Numbered from the stretch's first letter, positions 52,651 to 62,673 are shown. The stretch is DNA of 64,000 bases from DATFNI01 sp963787205 (GCA_963787205.1 CAWBCD010000004.1:1-64000); one strand, 5' to 3'. Notes: generated by a model not told the origin, from the letters alone. A program made the numbers and translations.

Positions 52651-54606
52651 TTACTCGGCCAATTGCCAGCTAACCGTACCCATGATCCAGCGTCCTGGCA
52701 TAACGGCACCGAGGATATCCTGATAGTGGGCATCAAACAGGTTGTCAGCCTCAATACCAAGTTTCACATTTTTGACGACATCATAACCCAGTTTCAGATT
52801 CCATACACTGTAACTTGGTGCCATATATGCATTGATGGCTGTGGCTTTATCACCCTGACGTTGTTTCCAGAGGCCACTCAATCCGGCTTCAAAGGCATCT
52901 TTATGTATTGAAATCATACCATTAATAAGGTTACGCGCGTGGTTCGATATGTACTTTGAGACGGTATGTTGGCTGTTGTAAGTACTAGCAAATGTGTATC
53001 CCATGGTATATTCGAGCATCCAGTTTTGCCCCAGGTCACGGCTCATTGAAAATTCTAATTCCACGCCTGCTGTTCGAACATTCTTGAGATTTTCAGCATA
53101 TAAATAATCGGTATTCGGCTGCAGGTTGCTGTTATTGCGAATCTGATTCGAATTTGTCAGGACATAATCGATCAGGTTTGTAGATGCCCTGATAAACCCG
53201 GTAGCCGAGAATCGCATATCACTCAATGGGAAGACATCGAAGCCAGCCTCACCCGACCACGACCGTTCCGCCTTGAGCCATGGATTTCCAATATTTCTCC
53301 CTTCCGAAAGAGGTCCCTGTAAATTTGTTGAGATATACCTCTCCGTATAGTCGGCAGCCCTGATGCTACGCCCCCCCGATGTCCGAAACACCCATTCTCC
53401 TGTATGATATGCCATACTCACCTGGGGCATCAGCTCGGTACCATAATTATCATCATGATCAAGACGCAGACTTCCCGTAAAAGTTAACGGTTGGGTGGGG
53501 TGCCACTGTATCATTGAGAAACCGGCATAATGCCAGTCGGTGTGGCGTCCCCGATCATTACTGTGTATAAACCGGTTACTGGCTTGCAGACCGTACGTCC
53601 ACTCCCATTTTGTGGAAAGTGTTCTATATTGGTAGAGTTGAAGGTCGAGAAAGTTGGTTATATGGTGGTTACCTGGAAACGCCGGATTAAAAAGGTAGTG
53701 ATCGATATTATGCTTAAAAGATCCTTCCAGAGTGGTTACTCTCTTTTTAAAAGTCTTGGTCAATCTGACCTGGTTCCACCAGTCAGTGGTCTTTTCCGTT
53801 GATTCATCATAAGGACTTGCAGTATAAAAGTATTTAGCGTTGAAGTCCCTGTCATCAAAAGCCGTTCGGGCGGCGAGGTCCCACCCGTTGCCCAACTGAT
53901 AACCGCCTGATACGGATGCATTGCGCACATTGAATCGATCCTTGTTATTCTTTCCGAGTTCCTGACCGGGAGTCTCATACCACATCCCACCCCCACCGAT
54001 TCGATAACTATTTCCGTGATGGTAGAAGCCGGCTCTTCCCATCTTCAAATTATATTGTCCATAGCCAGCTTTTACATCAGCATTCGTTTGCTTGCCGGAT
54101 TCCCGTTGAGCAAAGGAACGGGTAATAATATTAATAACACCACCGACAGCATCGGCGCCATATTGTGCCGCTGCAGGACCATGCAGAACTTCAATTCTTT
54201 CTATCTCAGACGGAGCAACAGGAATATTTGAATTAAAATGAGCTGTTAACGGATCATTTAGTCGCATTCCATCGATCAAAACCAACACCTGCGAGAAGGT
54301 GCTCCCCCTGATGCTGAAATCCGATTGAGTTCCAAATGCACCTCTTGACTGTACCTCGACTCCCGGCAAATACCTGAGCACCTCATCTACCGTATGAACG
54401 GGCAGGTTTTGTATAGTTGAAGCCGGGATGATTGTGATATTCCTTCCAGATCCTGCTGCTGTCTGGGGTATCCTGCTCGATGAAACCACTACATCTTTTG
54501 AAACAATTAAGGTATCAAGTGTTTTGGCGTTTTGTGCAAACAAAGATGTTGCAAAGCCAAAAAAAATCAATGAAATAAAGACATACCAGTATCCATGATA
54601 CTTCAT
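52651..54606 (-). CDS. TonB-dependent outer-membrane receptor (BtuB-like)
   Basis: 651 residues with a signal peptide ending LFAQN. A short TonB box region (LDTLIVSKDVVVSS), plug (IPASTIQNLPVHTVDEVLRYLPGVEVQSRGAFGTQSDFSIRGSTFSQVLVLIDGMRLNDPLTAHFNSNIPVAPSEIERIEVLHGPAAAQYGADAVGGVINIIT) and a 22-strand barrel ending near TVSWQLAE. The plug phrase and size are of the BtuB/cobalamin-type group. No SusD partner, vitamin B12 gene or riboswitch was found beside it, so the ligand is open. Confidence 0.94.
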   Translation of the reverse strand: MKYHGYWYVFISLIFFGFATSLFAQNAKTLDTLIVSKDVVVSSSRIPQTAAGSGRNITIIPASTIQNLPVHTVDEVLRYLPGVEVQSRGAFGTQSDFSIRGSTFSQVLVLIDGMRLNDPLTAHFNSNIPVAPSEIERIEVLHGPAAAQYGADAVGGVINIITRSFAQRESGKQTNADVKAGYGQYNLKMGRAGFYHHGNSYRIGGGGMWYETPGQELGKNNKDRFNVRNASVSGGYQLGNGWDLAARTAFDDRDFNAKYFYTASPYDESTEKTTDWWNQVRLTKTFKKRVTTLEGSFKHNIDHYLFNPAFPGNHHITNFLDLQLYQYRTLSTKWEWTYGLQASNRFIHSNDRGRHTDWHYAGFSMIQWHPTQPLTFTGSLRLDHDDNYGTELMPQVSMAYHTGEWVFRTSGGRSIRAADYTERYISTNLQGPLSEGRNIGNPWLKAERSWSGEAGFDVFPLSDMRFSATGFIRASTNLIDYVLTNSNQIRNNSNLQPNTDYLYAENLKNVRTAGVELEFSMSRDLGQNWMLEYTMGYTFASTYNSQHTVSKYISNHARNLINGMISIHKDAFEAGLSGLWKQRQGDKATAINAYMAPSYSVWNLKLGYDVVKNVKLGIEADNLFDAHYQDILGAVMPGRWIMGTVSWQLAE

Positions 54607-55053
54607 AGCAATATCATTGGTTAGCGCAAGTTCATTTCTTAGTAAAGCGACCTAAAATAGTAAAAACAAATCTTCTTTGAAGGTTATTTATCCAGCCTTA
54701 TGGTCGGCTACTATTTATCGGCATACTGTTCTGCAAAATTTGGGTGATATAAATTCGCATAGACTGTATTATAAATTGATGTACCTCTCATGCGAATGCA
54801 TATAAATCTGATTATTCATTATTAATTATTATTAATAATGAATTTATAAACATCCATTTTATTACTATGAACCTGTGATATTGCTGTAATCTAATAATGC
54901 TGTTTCTATATTCAGGTACAATCGACTGATTCTGTCGGGTTCCTGGGTTCAAGACATATACAAAAAAGGCACAGTAAAATTGTACAGTCGCAGTATCTAA
55001 ATGCTCCGAACCTGTATCGTATTGTAGATAAACATCACAAAATGGAGGGAAAA
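54607..55053. other. Divergent promoter region with perfect AT-rich palindrome
   Basis: 447 bp between the TonB receptor (leftward) and the DUF4870-like gene (rightward). At 54814-54843, ATTCATTATTAA, spacer TTATTA and TTAATAATGAAT form a perfect inverted repeat. Its position and symmetry would suit an operator, for example of a Fur-like repressor, but the motif was not matched to any known one. Confidence 0.4.
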
Positions 55054-55407
55054 ATGGCCGAGACAATTCCAACGAAGGCGGCATCTGCCGGGACTGCAAA
55101 GTTAATCTATGTACTTTACCTGGTAGGCTTAGCTGTTGGGGTGACAGAGATTATAGGTGTCGTAATGGCATACATGAACAGGGATGAAGCCCCGGAATGG
55201 CTTAAAAGTCATTATCAATTTCAAATTCGTACTTTTTGGATCAGCCTGTTGATGGCGTTTGTCGGAGGTATACTTACTCTTATCCTTATTGGCGTCTTCA
55301 TACTCATTTTTTGGTATATATGGCTTATAATTCGGTGTGTTAAGGGCATGAAATACATTGACAATCACCAGCCCCACCCGAATCCGACGACTTGGATGTT
55401 TTCGTAA
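55054..55407 (+). CDS. DUF4870-like membrane protein
   Basis: 117 residues from the ATG at 55054, 4 bp after GGAGGG; an ATG at 55042 lies inside that ribosome binding site. Three hydrophobic segments (LIYVLYLVGLAVGVTEIIGVVMAYM, FWISLLMAFVGGILTLILIGVFILIFWYIWLIIRC) and the family phrase EWLKSHYQFQIRTFWISLL, GMKYIDNHQPHPNPTTW. This widespread small family has no known function. Confidence 0.85.
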   Translation: MAETIPTKAASAGTAKLIYVLYLVGLAVGVTEIIGVVMAYMNRDEAPEWLKSHYQFQIRTFWISLLMAFVGGILTLILIGVFILIFWYIWLIIRCVKGMKYIDNHQPHPNPTTWMFS

Positions 55408-55824
55408 TGGCTGTAGTGGGGATGTGGGGAGTACATATGTACCGCAAGCAATTCAGTGCGATTCCGCTTAATGATTCCTGACGGATTATTTCTCAGCGAT
55501 AATATATGACTATATCTCAAAGCTTGTCATTCTTGCAGTGTATAATCCGTAATTGGATTAGCGGGTGCGTTAGTGTTCGATACTTATTTATGCCGCTTAG
55601 CTCATTAGCGATACGGCATCACATACTATTGATTTTTGGGATTCGTGCTTATGTGATACCTGAAGTTTTAATTATATATCACTGAAGCGATACATAATTA
55701 TTGATGTAACATAATGTTATTAAATGCCTGATATCCGGATATTTATAGGTAGTCAGGCTGCAACCCATCAAGTATGTTGGGTGAGCCTTTCGTAAGTCCT
55801 ATCTAAAATTATGGGGGTAATGTT
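55408..55824. other. Gap with a hairpin in the leader of the lipoprotein gene
   Basis: 417 bp without a gene. At 55755-55787, GGCTGCAACCCA and TTGGGTGAGCC pair (ACCCA/TGGGT and GGC/GCC) about 40 bp before the start codon at 55825. It may be a structured leader; I could not assign a riboswitch class. Confidence 0.35.
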
Positions 55825-56926
55825 ATGAAACATGTCTCATCATTACTATACTTGACCCTTCCACTATTACTATTCGTTTGGTCCTGTGACGGGCCACTTA
55901 AGCAGTCGGAATGAATCTGACGGTGTACAACCTGTGATGTCCGCCAAAGGAGGAGGCGGTCAGGGTGGCGGAGAGGCCGTGGAAGTCGTCGGTAATAACC
56001 TGTCCTTCCCTGTTATCTGGGCGGACGGTGTGACAAAAGCGCTGCGAGGCACATATCTTACAGAAGTGTTCGATGGGGAATCATTCTTGAAAAATGATAC
56101 AACATGGTATATCCAAGCTGATCCTTACAACACATGGCAAGCGGAAAACATCACTCCAATACCAAACAATACGGTCACAGTTTCTTTTGTCGACTGGGGG
56201 GACAACCTGGAGGCGAAATCATGGCCGGCGGGTTCTCAGGTTCGTATCGAAACTGTACTCTATAAATTGTTGTCCGGACCTCCGATGACTGCATATCGAA
56301 TGATCATTAAAGACGAGTCGATAACTGGCGTCGACGAAGTCTGGGGAACGAGCGGACTTAGATATATGAGTCATGAAGCTACAATCTATTCGGGAACTGC
56401 CCGGCTGGTGATCCAAAAATTGACCAAGGCTCGTGATAGCGAAGACATATCACTGGAATGGGACGCTACCGGTAGCCGGTGGATTGGAGATGCCAATGAA
56501 CCGGTGGTCTCGAGTGGTGTATGGACCAACATAAGTGGCCCCACGGCATACTCAGCCGAAATAAATGTTCAAGGCAAATTACTATACGGATATAACTGGG
56601 TAACCAAGCGTGATGGTGAGGGTGCCGGTGATTATAGAATCACCTTCGTTCTGGAAGCCAATGTTCCTGGAGTGACCTGTAACACCCTTTTTGACAGGTC
56701 TACTGTCGTGCTGGTATCTGAAGAAGAAACCGAAACTACCGAGGAAGAAGACGGCGGCCCGGTATCCACTGGCGGCGTTGCCGAAATTGACACTGATCAC
56801 AACCTGACATTTATTGATGTACGCCTGACGGAAGGCACCGGAGGTGGCAAAAGCGGTGGCGGACAAGGCGGTGGAAAAGGTAAATCCGGAAGCGGTGGAA
56901 AAGGTGGCGGAGGTCATAGTCGCTGA
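55825..56926 (+). pseudogene. Glycine-rich lipoprotein, one frameshift after the signal peptide
   Basis: ATG at 55825 starts a lipoprotein signal (MKHVSSLLYLTLPLLLFVWSC, lipobox VWSC) that ends in a stop at 55912. From there the +1-shifted frame carries on (NESDGVQPVMSAKGGGGQGG...) for about 335 residues to 56926. The two join naturally at about 55905-55912. The body is rich in Trp, Ser and Thr strands (WADGVTKALRGTYLTEVFDG...), and the C-terminus is a basic Gly tail (GGGKSGGGQGGGKGKSGSGG). No family recognised. If the frameshift is a sequencing error, this is an intact surface lipoprotein of about 366 residues. Confidence 0.75.
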
Positions 56927-56970
56927 CGGTCTATTCCTGACTTTATAATCCAACAAATTTTTAAATGAAC

Positions 56971-57004
56971 ACATGCCGGATCATCATAGGTCCGGCATGT
57001 TTAA
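56971..57004 (+). terminator. Rho-independent terminator after the lipoprotein gene
   Basis: ACATGCCGGA, loop TCATCATAGG, TCCGGCATGT then TTAAT: a perfect 10-bp stem with a short T-rich tail. Confidence 0.8.
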
Positions 57005-57034
57005 TATTATACAATAGGATATGTTGTGCTAATA

Positions 57035-57271
57035 GGAGCCTTTGCAAAACCAGCCTCACACGGAGACTGTCCCAAAATCATAAAGGATAAAATTTAAGTC
57101 TAATTTATTTAGGGGTTCTACAAACCCCCTGGCCCCCCTTTTTTAAGGGGGAAAACGACATGTTCCATAATGAAGGTTGAAAATCCTACTATTTTTAGGC
57201 AGTTTAATAGGTATAATGACTGTTCGACAGCCTCGTAGGGGAGGTAAAAATAAAGGTTTTGCAAAGTCTCC
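57035..57271. mobile_element. MITE-like element, 237 bp
   Basis: GGAGCCTTTGCAAAACC at the left and GGTTTTGCAAAGTCTCC at the right are inverted repeats (one mismatch), flanked on both sides by TAATA, which looks like a target duplication. The interior has no gene; it holds GGAGACTGTCCCAAAA near the left (57061) and GACTGTTCGACAGCCTC near the right. The size, repeats and duplication fit a miniature inverted-repeat element moved by an unseen transposase. Confidence 0.65.
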
Positions 57272-57316
57272 TAATAAAAAATAAACCGGATCCACTTAGC
57301 GGCGACTTTACTTTAA

Positions 57317-58316
57317 TCACCGGTATTTTTGTACATACCAGCGGACGGTCTCTTCAAGGTTGGCATCAAAATCATGCTCTTTTCGCCATCCCTAGCTCCT
57401 TCTCAATCTTTACAGGATCGATAGCGTATCGTAAATCATGCCCCGGTCTGTCGGTTACAAACGTAATCAGGTTTTTATAATCACCGTCCGGACCTTCGCC
57501 GACTACCTTATTCAATTGATCTGCGATCTTACGCACCAATTCGATATTCATCCATTCGTTATGGCCGCCAATATTATAGGTCTCACCTGTTTTCCCTTCG
57601 TGGAAAACCAAATCAAGTGCCCGGCAATGGTCCTTTACATACAGCCAGTCACGTATGTTTTCGCCTTTACCATATACAGGAATAGGTTTGCCCGCCAGCG
57701 CTGTCCGAATAACTGTTGGAATTAGTTTTTCTTCGTGTTGATGTGGACCAAAATTATTGGAGCAGTTTGTGGTCACCGTGTTCATACCGTAGGTATGATG
57801 ATATGCGCGGACCAGGAAATCACTACTTGCCTTGCTTGCCGAATAGGGTGAGTTGGGCGCATAAGGTGTTTGCTCGGTGAAATATCCATCTTTCCCTAAT
57901 GTGCCATAAACCTCATCCGTAGAAACATGATGAAAACGGAATTTTTCAAATGGTCTTTCGTTCTGCATCCAGCTCTGCCGACATTCCTCCAACAGATTAA
58001 ACGTTCCCAAAACATTTGACAGAACAAATGGTTCTGGCCCTGAGATTGAATTATCCACATGCGACTCAGCCGCGAGATGAATAATACCATCCGGCTGGAA
58101 TCTGCGGAATATATCACGCAAAGCAGCTCTGTCTGTAATATCGACCTTCCGAAAAGTATAGTTGTTGTGATCTTTTACCTTATTAAGATAAGCCGGATTA
58201 GAGGCATAGGTGAGTTTATCAATATTGAGTATTCTATAATCGGGATATTTCTCAATAAGGTATATGATGAGGTTTGAACCGATAAAACCGGCTCCCCCTG
58301 TAATGACTAAATTCAT
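57317..58316 (-). pseudogene. rmlB: dTDP-glucose 4,6-dehydratase, one frameshift near the end
   Basis: The open frame (57372-58316, 314 residues) has the Rossmann GGAGFIGSNL, HVSTDEVYG and YSASKASSD catalytic Tyr-Lys. It ends KIEKELGMAKRA and stops. One base fewer at about 57389 (reading GGG TGG CGA for GGG ATG GCG) gives KELGWRKEHDFDANLEETVRWYVQKYR with a stop at 57317, which is the normal family ending. So about 22 terminal residues are replaced or lost. RmlB makes dTDP-4-keto-6-deoxyglucose. Last gene of the operon rmlA-D-C-B. Activity of the truncated product is uncertain. Confidence 0.92.
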
Positions 58317-58324
58317 TAAGCGTG

Positions 58325-58885
58325 TTATTTGGGTTGAAATAGAGGCAAATCAGATGTTATAACATCATTTAGTTCAGGCAGATTCTGATCTTTGGTTGAA
58401 ACAATAGGATTCACATTCATGTTCCATTTAATGTTCAAACCAAGATCCTGCCAGTTAACCCCACGTTCACCTTCGGGATAATAATAATTACTGCATTTAT
58501 ATTGAAACAGGGCTTCATCTGAAAGAACCTGAAATCCGTGAGCAAAGCCCACCGGAATATAGAGTAAATATTTATTCTCATCCGACAATTCAACAGCTAC
58601 ATGTTTCCCGAATGTAGATGAACCCTGTCTGATATCTACGGCCACATCCATTACCTTCCCGAAAGGAACCATTACAAGTTTGGCTTGTGGTCTTCCTATT
58701 TGGTAGTGCAATCCACGAATTGTCCCTTTTTGGGACATTGACATATTATCCTGTACAAATGCGGGAAATCCATGTTCTCCAAAAAGCGATGACCGATAGA
58801 TTTCGGTAAAAAAACCTCTTTCATCTCCAAAAACGCGTGGCTTAATCAGAACCACATCAGGTATATCCGTCTGTACAAACTTCAT
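58325..58885 (-). CDS. rmlC: dTDP-4-dehydrorhamnose 3,5-epimerase
   Basis: 186 residues, normal. The cupin core has active-site His in TIRGLHYQIG and the partner residues in VDIRQGSSTFGKHVAVELSDENKYLLYIPVGFAHGFQVLSDEALFQYKCSNYYYPEGERGVNW. It converts dTDP-4-keto-6-deoxyglucose to dTDP-4-keto-rhamnose. It starts 1 bp after the rmlD stop and ends 8 bp before rmlB. Confidence 0.97.
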   Translation of the reverse strand: MKFVQTDIPDVVLIKPRVFGDERGFFTEIYRSSLFGEHGFPAFVQDNMSMSQKGTIRGLHYQIGRPQAKLVMVPFGKVMDVAVDIRQGSSTFGKHVAVELSDENKYLLYIPVGFAHGFQVLSDEALFQYKCSNYYYPEGERGVNWQDLGLNIKWNMNVNPIVSTKDQNLPELNDVITSDLPLFQPK

Positions 58886-58886
58886 A

Positions 58887-59762
58887 TCATTGATTTTCTA
58901 TAGCGTAAACTAAATTTCTCAGCCCGGAACGCCAATTTTCGATAAAGGCTCCATCCACTGTCTTAAGTTTATCGATACACAATTTTGAAAAATGTGGTCT
59001 TGGTGCAGGTGTTGGATATTCTTCGGTTGTGATGGAATAGACAGGCGTATCGATTCCTGAAAGACGTAGCGCTTCACACGCAAAATCATACCAAGTCAAC
59101 AGTCCATCGGATGTTATATTCCAGGTACCGGTTAGTTTTTTTTGAATTAGTAACCAACTATTTTCAACAACATTCGGGGTGAAGGATGGCGAACCGTATT
59201 GATCACCAACTACTTTAAGCTCGCTTCTTTCTTTAGCCAGGCGGATCATGGTTCCGACAAAGTTGTTCCCAAAAGCACCGCAAAGCCAGGCAACGCGAAG
59301 AATAAGATAATCACATTTTGCTTCTCGAATGGCTACTTCACCTTCCCATTTAGACTTGCCATACACATTTATCGGGTCAACTGGCGCATCTTCCGGATAC
59401 CCGTCAGGATATTTATTTATATCATCTGACCGACCGGGGAAAACATAATCCGTAGAATAATGAACCAGCTTTATTCCCCTATTTTTGCAAGCTTTGGCCA
59501 TGTTTGCAACGGCATAGGCATTAACTGAAAAGGCCATATCTTTCTCAGATTCAGCCCGGTCAACCTGGGTATAGGCCGATGCATTGATCACAAATTCGGG
59601 CTGATCTTTATCCAGAACCGATTCAAGCTGATCAAAATTGGTGATATCGAGATTATCGATCGTATAGGGTACAAATGGGATATTCTGATTTTTCATGAAT
59701 TGTGCCCACTCGGTACCCAATTGCCCGTTTGCGGCTATAAGAACAACTTTAATATCAGACAT
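58887..59762 (-). CDS. rmlD: dTDP-4-dehydrorhamnose reductase
   Basis: 291 residues. NADPH motif LIAANGQLGTEWAQF, catalytic Tyr-Lys in NVYGKSKWEGEVAI, and VHYSTDYVFPG, LILRVAWLCGAFGNNFVGTMIRL. It reduces the 4-keto group to give dTDP-L-rhamnose. Its start codon overlaps the stop of rmlA by one base (position 59762), so the two are co-translated. Confidence 0.97.
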   Translation of the reverse strand: MSDIKVVLIAANGQLGTEWAQFMKNQNIPFVPYTIDNLDITNFDQLESVLDKDQPEFVINASAYTQVDRAESEKDMAFSVNAYAVANMAKACKNRGIKLVHYSTDYVFPGRSDDINKYPDGYPEDAPVDPINVYGKSKWEGEVAIREAKCDYLILRVAWLCGAFGNNFVGTMIRLAKERSELKVVGDQYGSPSFTPNVVENSWLLIQKKLTGTWNITSDGLLTWYDFACEALRLSGIDTPVYSITTEEYPTPAPRPHFSKLCIDKLKTVDGAFIENWRSGLRNLVYAIENQ

Positions 59763-60478
59763 TATTCCGAGATATTATTCTCAGTAACATAGTCATTGGC
59801 AATTCGGTAAGAAGCGTGAGTTCCAGCATCGGTCCACCATCCATCAAGGACTGAATATCGCATGGCAGACTGACGAATATATTCATTATTAACATCTGTT
59901 ATCTCCAATTCTCCGCGAGCTGACGGTTTCAGAGTACGTATGATGTTAAATACCTCATGATCATAAAAATAAATGCCGGTTACACAGTAATTGGACTTCG
60001 GCTCTTCTGGTTTTTCTTCAATCCCGACGATTTGTTCACCGTTAAGTTCAGGTACACCATATCTTGTAGGATCCGGAACCTCTTTTATTAAAATCTGAGC
60101 ACCTTTTTTGGGATAATCATTTACAGCTGGTCGAAGGGAAGTCTGAAAAATGTTATCTCCCAGAATCACAATCATAGAATCGTCACCCGCAAAATTTTCA
60201 GCCAGACTCAACGCCTGAGCAATTCCTCCCGCCTCATCCTGTACCTTATACGTAAAACGACAACCAAAATCTTTACCCGAACCCAAAAGACTGACAACAT
60301 CTCCCATGTGTTCAGTTCCTGTAACAACTAATATTTCTTCAATGCCGCATTCCAATAGTCGTTCTATCGGGTAATAAATCATTGGTTTCTCCCCTATTGG
60401 CAAGAGGTGTTTATTTGTGACCTTTGTCAATGGATAGAGTCTTGAACCGGTACCACCAGCCAGAATAATGCCCTTCAT
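59762..60478 (-). CDS. rmlA: Glucose-1-phosphate thymidylyltransferase-like enzyme, short form
   Basis: 238 residues. GGTGSRLYPLTKVTNKHLLPIGEKPMIYYPIERLLECGI is the nucleotidyltransferase signature, and VILGDNIFQTSL and GWWTDAGTHASYRIAND are family phrases. E. coli RmlA has about 290 residues; this short form lacks the C-terminal allosteric part and is common in many phyla as the sugar-nucleotidyltransferase of rml operons. First gene of the operon; it makes dTDP-glucose. Confidence 0.9.
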   Translation of the reverse strand: MKGIILAGGTGSRLYPLTKVTNKHLLPIGEKPMIYYPIERLLECGIEEILVVTGTEHMGDVVSLLGSGKDFGCRFTYKVQDEAGGIAQALSLAENFAGDDSMIVILGDNIFQTSLRPAVNDYPKKGAQILIKEVPDPTRYGVPELNGEQIVGIEEKPEEPKSNYCVTGIYFYDHEVFNIIRTLKPSARGELEITDVNNEYIRQSAMRYSVLDGWWTDAGTHASYRIANDYVTENNISE

Positions 60479-60570
60479 TGTAATTGTAATTTTGTTAGAA
60501 ATTTTCCGCGCTTGATATTAGCGGTTTTTGTATTTATTTAAAAATGAGTTTTATCTTATGGACTAACATG

Positions 60571-61338
60571 TTAGCAAATGCTGGACCAGACAATTTTCAG
60601 AGATTCTGTTATCGTCTTTTTAAGTTCTGTCCAGACTTCTGAATGTTTATGCTCCGCATATTTTTGGTTCACTTCCAGTTCTATTCCGCAATACTTTTCC
60701 ATACCAAAAACTTTCCTGAGGTATGTAGTGAATCCATCAGATTTTCCCAGATAGGGATAGTTACGTCTGGCGACCCACTTTTTATCGTGATCATTTATCT
60801 TCTTTTTAAACAACCCGGCAACTCGGCTTTCTATGGAACTTGCAGGATCATAGAGAATACCAATATCAGCCGTTCGTATCTTGCTGTCCCAAATCGGGGT
60901 AAACGTATGCATGGAAATATGCCATACAAACTGACCGACATTTAACATCGCTATAGCATTCGCTAACTGTTTTTGAATATTACTTCGATATGCCAAATAA
61001 TAATTATTGATGAGTATATCTTTTTTATTGCTGGACAATCCCTTAGAAAATTCTGAAAATAATTTTTGATTACCAATAGACCGGTTCACTTCTATCAACA
61101 ATCTGGTATATGGATAAATGAATACCGGTACCTGAATTTGCCGTGTAACAAACATTGTCAGGTTAAGTGATCCGATGTCGAATCCCCGATGCGAATTCAA
61201 CACGTGTTCCTGAGATTCAAATAGGTATTTGTAATCATCCGGAATATAATTTCCGGCGTGCTCACAAGTAACAATCAAATATGGTTTATTCCGCTGAAAA
61301 CTGGATTCCTTTTGAGAGACTGTCACATAGTTGACCAT
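60571..61338 (-). CDS. N-formylglutamate amidohydrolase family protein
   Basis: 255 residues. YLIVTCEHAGNYIPDDYKYLF, NSHRGFDIGSLNLT, EVNRSIGNQKLFSEFS and WHISMHTFTPIWDSK are the metal-binding and active-site phrases of FGase-like zinc hydrolases. The gene overlaps the GCS2 gene by 53 bp (61286-61338), so the two are translated together. FGase/GCS2/RimK trios occur together in many genomes and are thought to build or trim a peptide-like product; the substrate is unknown. Confidence 0.88.
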   Translation of the reverse strand: MVNYVTVSQKESSFQRNKPYLIVTCEHAGNYIPDDYKYLFESQEHVLNSHRGFDIGSLNLTMFVTRQIQVPVFIYPYTRLLIEVNRSIGNQKLFSEFSKGLSSNKKDILINNYYLAYRSNIQKQLANAIAMLNVGQFVWHISMHTFTPIWDSKIRTADIGILYDPASSIESRVAGLFKKKINDHDKKWVARRNYPYLGKSDGFTTYLRKVFGMEKYCGIELEVNQKYAEHKHSEVWTELKKTITESLKIVWSSIC

Positions 61339-62554
61339 AGGTTTGTTTTAAATCATTTTTATCCGGGATAGACGAAAGTCGTTTTTTTATACGAGTGGAT
61401 AAGGTCCCCTCATTAAATATTACTTTCAATGCACGATGCAGCTTACGTTCGGATTGTTCGAAGTCATCGTATAATTCCGAAGCAATTTGACGCCATAAGC
61501 CACCGGCAGTGACAGTATCTCCATCGAAGCCAAAAAGTTTAAGAAACGATGAATTATCAATTGCTGTATTCTCTGCACTTGCAATACAATTCATCAAAAT
61601 GGGATACAATTTTTTTTCATCCTGCACCTTTTGATCTTCGAATGTGCTCCACTTTTCTTCGACCAGAGCTTTAACGGTATCAACCACAAGGTTTACGATT
61701 GCCAGATCTGCCAGTGGGCATTCCTGTATATCCAGCAGCCTTATTTCTATGGCATTACGATCAAATCTTGCAATGGCTCCCCGAGAGTTTAGCCATTCAT
61801 CCTGAAGGGTCTTATCGGGGTCAAATGGAGTGATATCCCGATACATTCGTTGAAAAATTTCTTTATCGTAGTCAGCCTTCGTATATACCCTTTCCGGAAT
61901 CATCAACCCGGTTATTGACGGAATTCTGACAGCATTATTCCGGTATACTTCCAGCCTAAAATCGGCTAAGCCAGTCAACGCTCCGTCTGCAATGGGCGAA
62001 CTTGCCGCAAGTGCAGGTAACAGAGGTAGTATAAGCCGGATTGCCGCGTGCAGTCGTCCAAATTCATCATCTCCATTGAATGGCAGATTAATATGGGTAC
62101 TTTGCAGATTAGCCCATCCATGCCCCCGGCAGTCAAAGATGCGGTTATATGCCTCATAAATTGGGTTATATTCATGTGGCCACAAATGCATCTCCTTCCA
62201 CGGATTCATCCAAGGGTGCATTGCTGTCGGCATCAGCCGGGCATTAAATGCATCAAGCCGCCTGTTAATCTCATCAACATGTTTTTGAAAGGTCTCAGGT
62301 AATGGTTCAAGCCCTAAAGGGATTGAAGCAGGTCCGTTAGTCTTGAGCTCAACAACATGCAACACAAGTTCATTGGACCATGCGATATTGCCACGTTCAA
62401 CCTCTGATACATAAGATCCCGAAACTGTCTTAAGCAGTTCATCCGTGATTGGTTTGATATCAAATGTATTGCGATCGACAATCATGTATTCCAGTTCAAC
62501 TCCTAAAGCCTGGAAAAGATGAAGGCTGGTGTTTCTTGCTACCTGCAATGTCAT
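61286..62554 (-). CDS. Glutamate-cysteine ligase family 2 (GCS2) protein
   Basis: 422 residues from the ATG at 62554, chosen because the GCS2 fold begins there (SLHLFQALGVELEYMIVDRNTFDIKPITDELL); a longer reading from 62656 has a hydrophobic but unconserved leader. Phrases: EVERGNIAWSNELVLHVVELKTNGPA, DCRGHGWANLQSTHINLPFNGDDEF, RFDRNAIEIRLLDIQECPLADLAI. GCS2 enzymes join Glu to an amino compound using ATP. It sits between a RimK-type ligase and an FGase-like hydrolase, so its true substrate is probably not cysteine. Confidence 0.9.
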   Translation of the reverse strand: MTLQVARNTSLHLFQALGVELEYMIVDRNTFDIKPITDELLKTVSGSYVSEVERGNIAWSNELVLHVVELKTNGPASIPLGLEPLPETFQKHVDEINRRLDAFNARLMPTAMHPWMNPWKEMHLWPHEYNPIYEAYNRIFDCRGHGWANLQSTHINLPFNGDDEFGRLHAAIRLILPLLPALAASSPIADGALTGLADFRLEVYRNNAVRIPSITGLMIPERVYTKADYDKEIFQRMYRDITPFDPDKTLQDEWLNSRGAIARFDRNAIEIRLLDIQECPLADLAIVNLVVDTVKALVEEKWSTFEDQKVQDEKKLYPILMNCIASAENTAIDNSSFLKLFGFDGDTVTAGGLWRQIASELYDDFEQSERKLHRALKVIFNEGTLSTRIKKRLSSIPDKNDLKQTYGQLCDSLSKGIQFSAE

Positions 62555-62673
62555 ATCATTTATAATTAATTCTATCCTGCATATCACAAAAGATGTAGAG
62601 AAATCATCGGCTACCTGATCACAAAGAAATAACGTTACTATTAAAAACGTAAGCAATTAAATCATTGAGGGGC

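Noticed and set aside
54607..55053. Cobalamin riboswitch upstream of the BtuB-like receptor
   Set aside because: The conserved B12-box phrases were not found on either strand, so the receptor's ligand stays open.
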